The translations under genes and the position numbers were made by a program. 11,099 bases of DNA from positions 1 to 11,099 of the forward strand of contig JACCUV010000107.1 of assembly GCA_013698495.1 (NCBI GenBank), written 5' to 3'. Under the pieces are notes generated by a model, which searched no databases, was not told the DNA's origin, and saw only the letters and a program-made list of their open reading frames with translations. Positions 6,337 to 11,099 of this stretch are shown one piece after another (positions within the stretch are counted from its first letter, which is position 1; each line of letters starts with the position of its first letter). This DNA comes from Chloroflexia bacterium (GTDB lineage: Bacteria; Chloroflexota; Chloroflexia; Thermomicrobiales; UBA6265).

Positions 6337-7209
6337 ATGAAGGTGACGGTTGGGTTGGCCCAGATTCAGACAACGACTCTGGACAAGAGCGCCAATCTCA
6401 AGAAATTCGACGATTTCATAGAGCGGGCGGCGGCGATGGGCGCGCAACTGGTGGTCTTCCCGGAGCTGGCGTTGACCGGCTACGCTTGCGGAGACGCCTT
6501 TTTCGACATGGCCGAGAACATTCCCGGTCCGTCGACGAACCACATTTGCGAAACTGCCCGCAAGCTCGGTCTCCATGCGATCTGGGGTATGCCGGAACGC
6601 GGGTTGCCCGGTGTGCTTTACAACTCAGCCGTGTTGGTAGGCCCGGAAGGTCATATCGGGACATGGCGCAAGCACACGCTGCCCGGTCACGCAACAGATC
6701 ATGGTGGGGCGGGAGCGTTTCCCGACCGACGATTCTTCCGCGGCGGCAAACGCAGCCCGGTATTCGACACAGCGATCGGCCGGATCGGGATGATGGTCTG
6801 CTACGACATCTTCTTCCCGGAGATCGCGCGATTGCTGACGCTGAAGGGCGCGCACCTGCTGGTCGGGATATCGGGATCGCCGGTCTTCGAGCGTCCGATC
6901 TTCGAGCCGCTGGTGCTGGCGCGGGCGATGGAAAACACGATCCCGTTCGCCTACTGCAACCTCGCGGGGGCCGAAGGCGAGATCAACTATTGGGGCGGCA
7001 GCCGCCTGATTGGACCTGGCGACCTGGCGACGAAGGTTCCGGGCTCGCCGATCATTTGCCAGGCCGCCTACGATGTGGAAGATTTGGTCTGCGGCGAGGT
7101 CGACTACGAGCAAACGCATCGCTTTCGACCGGTCTTCCCGGTGCTTCGAGACCTCCGGGCCGAGATGTACACACAACTGGAAGCGGCGGTTGAGGGCGAG
7201 ATGGATTAG
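6337..7209 (+). CDS. Carbon-nitrogen hydrolase (nitrilase superfamily)
   Basis: This is a 290-residue cytoplasmic enzyme expected to hydrolyse a C-N bond in an amide, carbamoyl or nitrile substrate. The Glu-Lys-Cys catalytic triad is visible: E43 in VVFPELALTGY, K112 in TWRKHTLPGH and C155 in MMVCYDIFFPE. The order AQIQ (N-terminal strand), PELALTGY, RK, CYD, then the helical ARAMENTIPFAYCNL region is that of the superfamily, and the length is typical. The specific branch is not clear; it resembles aliphatic amidase or N-carbamoyl hydrolase-like members, so the substrate is left open. An in-frame extension to 6244 overlaps the HTH gene and reads through the hairpin repeat, so the ATG at 6337 with its GGGG-rich ribosome site is preferred. 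The methyltransferase gene follows after 101 bases. Confidence 0.9.
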   Translation: MKVTVGLAQIQTTTLDKSANLKKFDDFIERAAAMGAQLVVFPELALTGYACGDAFFDMAENIPGPSTNHICETARKLGLHAIWGMPERGLPGVLYNSAVLVGPEGHIGTWRKHTLPGHATDHGGAGAFPDRRFFRGGKRSPVFDTAIGRIGMMVCYDIFFPEIARLLTLKGAHLLVGISGSPVFERPIFEPLVLARAMENTIPFAYCNLAGAEGEINYWGGSRLIGPGDLATKVPGSPIICQAAYDVEDLVCGEVDYEQTHRFRPVFPVLRDLRAEMYTQLEAAVEGEMD

Positions 7210-7240
7210 CGTTCTGCGGCGCAATATCAATGAGTGAAGC

Positions 7241-7294
7241 GCGGGCGGACCCATTCGACAAGCTCAGGGCAGGCTACAGGTCCGCAACCCTACG
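7241..7294 (+). repeat. Dispersed hairpin repeat, composite copy with internal insert
   Basis: Arms GCGGAC (7245-7250) and GTCCGC (7280-7285) are followed by the tail AACCCTACG. The loop contains CGACAAGCTCAGGGCAGGCT (7256-7275). It lies between the amidohydrolase stop and the methyltransferase start. Translated in frame it would give a spurious PFDKLRAGY peptide. Confidence 0.7.
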
Positions 7295-7310
7295 CAAATT
7301 GGAGCGTACA

Positions 7311-8075
7311 TTGACGGACTACGCACAACGCAACCGGGACGTGTGGGATGCGTGGGCGGCCGAGTATGCGGAGTGGGCGCCGCGCGCCTGGGCTGGAAAC
7401 GAACCATCGTGGGGCGAGTTCTCGATTCCAGACCGCGAACTCGGCGCACTGCCGGAATCCGTGGAGGGGATGGACGCGATCGAGCTTGGCTGCGGCACGG
7501 CCTACTTTTCGGCGTGGCTGGCCAAGCTTGGGGCTCACCCGGTGGGGATCGACAACTCTCCCAACCAGCTCGAGACGGCCCGCCGGATGCAAGCAAAGTT
7601 CGAGGTCGAGTTTCCGCTGCACCTTGGAAATGCCGAGGAACTGCCGTTCCCGGACGCCAGTTTCGATCTCGCGATCAGCGAGTACGGGGCTTCGATCTGG
7701 TGCGATCCCAACAAATGGATTCCCGAGGCGGCGCGGGTGCTGCGGCCCGGAGGTCAACTGGTTTTCCTCGTCAATGGCTTGATCAAGATGCTCTGCACGG
7801 GAGAGGACGATACGGTCGCGACACCGGTTGACGAATGCCTGCGGCGACCCTACTTCGAGATGCATCGCTTCGAATGGCCAGATGACGACTCGGTCGAGTT
7901 TCATCTCGGGTACGGAGACTGGATTCGTCTCCTGCGGGCGAACGACTTCGAGATTGTGGAACTGATTGAACTGCGGCCACCGGTCGATTCCACACGTGTC
8001 GCCCAGCAAGTGCCGCTTGACTGGGCGCGCCAGTGGCCGTGTGAGGAAATCTGGAAGGTGCGCAAGCGAGACTGA
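7311..8075 (+). CDS. Class I SAM-dependent methyltransferase
   Basis: This is a 254-residue enzyme of the Methyltransf_11 type. Motif I is IELGCGTAYFSAWLAKLG (57-74), the acidic residue contacting SAM is D81 (VGIDNS), motif II is LPFPDASFDLAISEYGASIW (111-130), and RVLRPGGQLVFL (142-153) is the post-motif strand. The N-terminal DYAQRNRDVWDAWAAEYAEW and C-terminal EFHLGYGDWIRLLRANDFEI are family-like. The acceptor molecule is unknown. An upstream in-frame ATG at 7230 would add residues encoded by the hairpin repeat, so I choose the TTG at 7311, with GGAG 6 bases ahead. It is on the same strand as the amidohydrolase gene and may be cotranscribed. Downstream is a repeat-rich gap. Confidence 0.88.
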   Translation: MTDYAQRNRDVWDAWAAEYAEWAPRAWAGNEPSWGEFSIPDRELGALPESVEGMDAIELGCGTAYFSAWLAKLGAHPVGIDNSPNQLETARRMQAKFEVEFPLHLGNAEELPFPDASFDLAISEYGASIWCDPNKWIPEAARVLRPGGQLVFLVNGLIKMLCTGEDDTVATPVDECLRRPYFEMHRFEWPDDDSVEFHLGYGDWIRLLRANDFEIVELIELRPPVDSTRVAQQVPLDWARQWPCEEIWKVRKRD

Positions 8076-8139
8076 CCTGGCGTTCGAACGTAGTGGTTTC
8101 GGAGAACGTTCGCTCGATCAGGATGGCATCGCTCCTGCC

Positions 8140-8180
8140 AGGGCATGCTGCCTCCCTCCTTTCGGGAGGCAACATGCCCT
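8140..8180. terminator. Long imperfect palindrome after the methyltransferase gene
   Basis: GGGCATGCTGCCTCCC (8141-8156) pairs with 8164-8179 through a single C/A mismatch, with an A-T closing pair at 8140/8180 and loop TCCTTTC. It lies 65 bases past the methyltransferase stop. It could end that transcript, but there is no U-run, so it may be a mobile palindrome. Confidence 0.5.
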
Positions 8181-8186
8181 CCTGAA

Positions 8187-8222
8187 GTGTTACCCATGTA
8201 TCCGAACGTGTGTTACCCATGT
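8187..8222. repeat. Direct repeat pair GTGTTACCCATGT
   Basis: The 13-mer occurs at 8187-8199 and exactly again at 8210-8222, with a 23-base period and ATCCGAACGT between. Only two copies are present. It may be a leftover end of an insertion element, but no transposase remains and this is unproven. Confidence 0.5.
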
Positions 8223-8262
8223 TCCCGGTCTAAACACGCGCAAGAGGTGCGGCCGTTTACGC

Positions 8263-8299
8263 GGAAACGGCGACCTCGGTGTTCGAGATCGCCGTTTCC
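8263..8299. repeat. Imperfect palindrome with 16-base arms
   Basis: GGAAACGGCGACCTCG (8263-8278) pairs with 8284-8299 with one C/A mismatch at the inner third and a GTGTT loop. It is the second of three hairpins in this gene-free stretch. Confidence 0.6.
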
Positions 8300-8308
8300 T
8301 CTGAATGC

Positions 8309-8334
8309 GCTGTCCTGGGGTTGGCAAGGACAGC
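8309..8334. terminator. Hairpin downstream of the sortase end
   Basis: GCTGTCCT (8309-8316) and AGGACAGC (8327-8334) form a perfect 8-bp stem with a 10-base loop. It lies about 80 bases beyond the minus-strand sortase stop, so it could terminate that transcript. The rest of 8076-8415 holds only the neighbouring repeats. Confidence 0.4.
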
Positions 8335-8371
8335 CGGCTAGTGGTCGGGTATCGGGCGGAACAGGTTTGGC

Positions 8372-8400
8372 GGGCGGGCACAAGGTCCGCAATCCTACAC
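8372..8400 (+). repeat. Dispersed hairpin repeat, degraded copy
   Basis: GGGCGGGCACAAGGTCCGCA followed by ATCCTACAC keeps the family layout. The arms GCGGGC and GTCCGC pair imperfectly, and the CCTAC tail is on the right. It lies just outside the 3' end of the sortase frame. Confidence 0.45.
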
Positions 8401-8415
8401 GATCCGGTGCGCCGG

Positions 8416-9096
8416 TCAGGCGGCTTCCGGGGTGCCGCTGGCGGCGACCCGCCGTGCCCGCGCCACGGTCCGCTCGTCGTACTCCGAGATGGAGTTGTCC
8501 CACTCTCCGCCACAGGTGATCAGGGTCACCGCTTCGTAATCGGTCATCCCCAGCACCTCCTCGCTCGGTGGCTCGAGGTTGCTCTCCTGGCGCACCCACT
8601 CCACCGCGTAGGTGTAGGCATCCCCGTCCTCGTCGACGAGCACGACCTCGGCTCCTTCCTCCAGCGTCCCAAGCGCGAAGAAGACGGCTTCCGGCACCCC
8701 CCACCAGTTGAGATGACCGGCGATCAGGATGTTGCCGAGCTCGCCCAACCGTGCGGTTTCCTTGTACCAGGCGACATGATTCTCGTCGGAGGGTTGCTGC
8801 ATCACCCCGCCGACGGTTTCGAGAATCTCGACCGGGGCCTCAACCCCGATGCTGGCGATCGTCAGTCCGGCGGGCACGGCGCCGCGGAAGCAATCGGAGC
8901 CATCGACCGGGGTTGCGGCATCAGGGGTCGCGGTCAGGCAGAGACTGGCCGGTGTGCCCTCGGTGGGCGTGCCGTCGATCGGTTCGACGACCTGGTCCCC
9001 CTGGGCGAAGATGCCGGACCGGATCAAGGCCGTTCCGCCTAGCGGCAGGGCCAGCGCCGCGGCCGCAAACCGGCGGCGTGAATGTGTGTCGGTCAT
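8416..9096 (-). CDS. Class E/F-like sortase with Tat signal
   Basis: This is a 226-residue transpeptidase domain, probably translated from its own ATG at 9096, with GGGAGA 6 bases ahead. Residues 1-32 are a twin-arginine-type signal (SRRRFAAAALALPLGG...IFAQG), which suggests export in a folded state. A Pro/Thr/Ala-rich linker follows, then the sortase barrel from about residue 70 (VPAGLTIASIGVEAPVEI). The catalytic His is H128 (ILIAGHLNWWG), the Cys is C195 (AVTLITCGGEWD), and the Arg is probably R209 (YDERTVARA). TLxTC and the downstream Arg are the sortase core. It would cleave a sorting motif such as YPDTG at 9346-9360, directly upstream in the same frame, and join it to a surface amine. 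The residues before 9096 also belong to the surface-protein frame, so a fused product is possible. Confidence 0.85.
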   Translation of the reverse strand: MTDTHSRRRFAAAALALPLGGTALIRSGIFAQGDQVVEPIDGTPTEGTPASLCLTATPDAATPVDGSDCFRGAVPAGLTIASIGVEAPVEILETVGGVMQQPSDENHVAWYKETARLGELGNILIAGHLNWWGVPEAVFFALGTLEEGAEVVLVDEDGDAYTYAVEWVRQESNLEPPSEEVLGMTDYEAVTLITCGGEWDNSISEYDERTVARARRVAASGTPEAA

Positions 9097-11099
9097 GGGA
9101 GTCTCCCGGGTTGTTGGGGAGGACACACGGGTCCTCCCGTACGAATCGCGGCTTTCGCAGGGGCCGGCCTGTGTGCCGGTCCGTGGCGACGCCGCGAAAG
9201 GGCGAGTAGGCGGGAGGACACGCAGGACCTCCCCTACGAAGTTCGGGCGCCGTGTGTTGCGGCGGGATGCGAGGAGGGCCAACAGGCCGGTCAGCGGCGC
9301 GAAGGCGGGCAGTTCCTGGAGTGGACCACTCTGATCGGGACCAACACCCGTGTCCGGGTACTTGGTCGGCGTCTTGCCAGGGGTCCCTGGATCCTTGCCG
9401 CCGCAGTTGTAGACGACGACCACGGTTTCCTGGTTGTCGTAGACGTTGAGCCAGTTGCCGTCGTCGGAAAGCTGCTCCGACTTCATGAAGCACCAGTCGT
9501 CGCCAAGCTCGTCGACCCAGTACTCGCCAGGCGTCAGGTTGAACCACATGATCTTGCCGAACCCGTCCGTGGTCTGGGTATCGGCATGCTCCCACGCGGA
9601 CCCGTTCCAGAACACGAGATCGAAGTCCTTGCCGCCTTCGTACACTTCACAGTCCACATCGGAGACGTAGGTCAGCGTGGAGCAGTCGAGCTTGTAGACC
9701 GTCAACCGCCCGAATTCCGGGTCCCACTCCGGCACGTTGTACCAGTAGCAGACGATCGACTCGCCGGCACTGAGATGCAGGTCGAGCGTGTCCCCAAACT
9801 CGAGCGGGTACGGGCGAAGCTCGCCCATGCGTTGGCCGTAACAATCGAGCACGAACACGTACCAGGTATCGGCCGGAACGGTTTCGATGATGGTGTACGG
9901 GCCGGGTTCGAGACCGCCGAAGTAGACCGCGCCGTCGATTGAGTCGCCGGTCATCGTTTGCAGATCGACCGTGCCGGGATCGTCATCGATCAGCGTGAAG
10001 TTCACGCCGTTCGTGAGTTCGGTGCAGTCTTCCATCGGCTCCGCGCGGAAAGCGTTCAGGTCGTAACCTTCGGGGCAGGTGTACTTGATAACTGTGATCT
10101 CGCCGGGGCCGCCGGGGATGTTGTACCAGTTGCAGAAGTAGCTGGTCGCGGGGATGGTGAACTCGGCTTCGAAGTAACCGCCGGGCGTATCGACCCGCTG
10201 CGGGAAGCCGTCGAGGATCGCGCCGTTCTGGAAAGCGGTGAAGCCGCAGATCACCACCGGCTCCTCGTATTCAGGCGGAATGTGCTCGAGGATGCTGAAT
10301 GGTCCGATTGGCACATTGCCCCACTCCACCATTCCTTCCGCGCCCGTGGTCTGGTACTCGACGCCCTCGCTGTGGGTCAGCTTGAAGTCGATGTCTTCCA
10401 TCAGCACGGTGCAGTTGGCCTCGTACCATTCAGGATCCTGGTCGTAGGCGGTCCCTTCCGGGCACTCCCACTTCGTGACCACGATCGTGCTGCCGTCACC
10501 GGGCAGGTTGTACCAGTTGCAGTAGTAGTCGAACCGCTCCTCCAGCAAATCCGGTTGTGGAATCACGAAGCCATTCACCGAGGGCACGAGGACCGGATCG
10601 CCATCATTTGACCAGCAGAAGACGACCGGATCGCCGAAGCCATCAGGAATCTCTTCGATGATCTGGAGTTCGCCCACCGGGCCGATCGTCACATTGTTCC
10701 ACTGCGTGCCATTGGCCTGAGTCGTCGTCGCGTGCTCGCCGTTGGCGTCCACGAGCGCGATTGGGATGTTGAGGTGCTCCGTGGCGCACTCGGCCCCGTA
10801 GTAGTCCTGGTCCATCCCGTACGTGGTTCCGACCGGGCATTCCCACTTGTAGACGGTGACGGTGTTGTCGTCTGCGCCGGTTGGTGTCGCAGGGGCAAGG
10901 CCCTGCCCCACGAACCAGTTGCAGAACACGACCTCGTCATCGAGCAGGTTCCACTCGATTGCGCCATTGGTCACCGTCATCGATATTTCGCCTGTTTCCG
11001 GGCCGCCGTTCTGGACGATGCCGCTGCAGGTGACATAGGTTTCGGCAAATGGCGTGGTCTGGGTCACGGTCGTCATGCCGGTCGGCTGTTCCGTGAACG
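8416..11099 (-). CDS. Repetitive prealbumin/SpaA-like surface protein fused in frame to a sortase (5' partial)
   Basis: One open frame runs from the right edge to 8416; the true start is outside the window. Numbering from the Met at 11076, four repeats of 100-125 residues lie near 72-192, 197-322, 327-450 and 457-559. Each opens with a [VI]T-V-x-K-x-x-C strand (K77, K202, K331, K462), has a Glu in the middle (E141/142, E264, E398, E523) and closes with C-x-W-[YF]-N or a similar strand (N190, N319, N447, N557). This is the Lys-Glu-Asn layout of isopeptide-forming SpaA/Cna-B folds, with paired Cys added. A Pro/Gly linker leads to KYPDTGVG (572-579), a hydrophobic stretch and SRRNTRR, forming a sorting signal. 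No stop follows: the frame crosses two hairpin repeats and enters the sortase at residue 661. The product may be an adhesin or wall component on the cell surface. Confidence 0.8.
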   Translation of the reverse strand, partial: FTEQPTGMTTVTQTTPFAETYVTCSGIVQNGGPETGEISMTVTNGAIEWNLLDDEVVFCNWFVGQGLAPATPTGADDNTVTVYKWECPVGTTYGMDQDYYGAECATEHLNIPIALVDANGEHATTTQANGTQWNNVTIGPVGELQIIEEIPDGFGDPVVFCWSNDGDPVLVPSVNGFVIPQPDLLEERFDYYCNWYNLPGDGSTIVVTKWECPEGTAYDQDPEWYEANCTVLMEDIDFKLTHSEGVEYQTTGAEGMVEWGNVPIGPFSILEHIPPEYEEPVVICGFTAFQNGAILDGFPQRVDTPGGYFEAEFTIPATSYFCNWYNIPGGPGEITVIKYTCPEGYDLNAFRAEPMEDCTELTNGVNFTLIDDDPGTVDLQTMTGDSIDGAVYFGGLEPGPYTIIETVPADTWYVFVLDCYGQRMGELRPYPLEFGDTLDLHLSAGESIVCYWYNVPEWDPEFGRLTVYKLDCSTLTYVSDVDCEVYEGGKDFDLVFWNGSAWEHADTQTTDGFGKIMWFNLTPGEYWVDELGDDWCFMKSEQLSDDGNWLNVYDNQETVVVVYNCGGKDPGTPGKTPTKYPDTGVGPDQSGPLQELPAFAPLTGLLALLASRRNTRRPNFVGEVLRVLPPTRPFAASPRTGTQAGPCESRDSYGRTRVSSPTTRETPMTDTHSRRRFAAAALALPLGGTALIRSGIFAQGDQVVEPIDGTPTEGTPASLCLTATPDAATPVDGSDCFRGAVPAGLTIASIGVEAPVEILETVGGVMQQPSDENHVAWYKETARLGELGNILIAGHLNWWGVPEAVFFALGTLEEGAEVVLVDEDGDAYTYAVEWVRQESNLEPPSEEVLGMTDYEAVTLITCGGEWDNSISEYDERTVARARRVAASGTPEAA
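9117..9145 (+). repeat. Dispersed hairpin repeat upstream of the sortase start
   Basis: GGGAGGAC (9117-9124), the loop ACACGG and GTCCTCCC (9131-9138) are followed by the tail GTACGAA. It lies 20 bases before the sortase ATG (minus strand) inside the continuous frame, where it reads as SYGRTRVSSPT. Confidence 0.72.
9212..9240 (+). repeat. Dispersed hairpin repeat at the surface-protein end
   Basis: GGGAGGACACGCAGGACCTC followed by CCCTACGAA is the copy closest to the consensus tail. The arms GGGAGG and CCTCCC pair. On the minus strand it starts right after the sorting-signal charged tail and reads as FVGEVLRVLPP, where a stop codon would be expected. Confidence 0.72.

Noticed and set aside
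7290..8009. Antisense frame of 239 codons over the methyltransferase
   Set aside because: There is no recognisable motif and the composition is that of a shadow frame. The plus strand holds the SAM-binding motifs.
8187..8222. Start of a CRISPR-like array
   Set aside because: Only two 13-base units with a 10-base spacer are present, and there are no cas genes, so the spacing and number do not fit.

Overview
The window looks like a chromosomal segment from a GC-rich Chloroflexota bacterium, probably close to Thermomicrobia. That placement is inferred from the gene types (CarH-like regulator, Cys-rich prealbumin-like surface repeats with a Tat-type sortase, DUF378 and ferritin-like small proteins, dispersed hairpin repeats); no marker gene is present to settle it. 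I see no rRNA, tRNA, CRISPR array or complete transposase.

Layout. 1-1513 (+): end of a carbohydrate-type ABC importer operon, with two membrane permeases, the first cut by the window edge. 1514-1917: no intact gene; it holds a 5'-truncated MazF/PemK toxin remnant on the minus strand and a perfect 16-bp hairpin. 1918-2798 (-): a two-gene operon (DUF378 membrane protein, then a ferritin-like helical protein) transcribed away from a MerR/B12-binding regulator of the CarH/LitR type at 2908-3882 (+). The 109-bp divergent region carries a strong minus-strand promoter overlaid by three copies of a GAATCKAA motif, so the regulator probably controls the operon in response to light or B12. 4063-4620 (+): a small secreted protein with two His/Cys motifs and a strong terminator hairpin. 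4999-5898 (+): tandem universal stress protein. 6044-6262 (+): small excisionase-like HTH protein. 6337-7209 (+): nitrilase-superfamily amidohydrolase. 7311-8075 (+): SAM-dependent methyltransferase. 8076-8415: gene-free, dense in hairpins and repeats.

8416-11099 (-): one continuous open frame, cut by the right edge. It encodes a surface protein of at least four prealbumin/SpaA-like repeats with a YPDTG sorting signal, and then runs without a stop into a Tat-signal sortase. The junction contains two copies of a short dispersed hairpin repeat, so a repeat insertion may have removed the stop codon and fused substrate to enzyme.

A family of short hairpin repeats (consensus near GGGAGGACACGCAGGTCCTC followed by CCCTACGAA) occurs about seven times between 4827 and 9240, always in the same orientation. 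It shapes several gene edges in the second half of the window. The most notable items are the surface-protein/sortase read-through frame, the CarH-like photoreceptor with its operator, and the repeat family.
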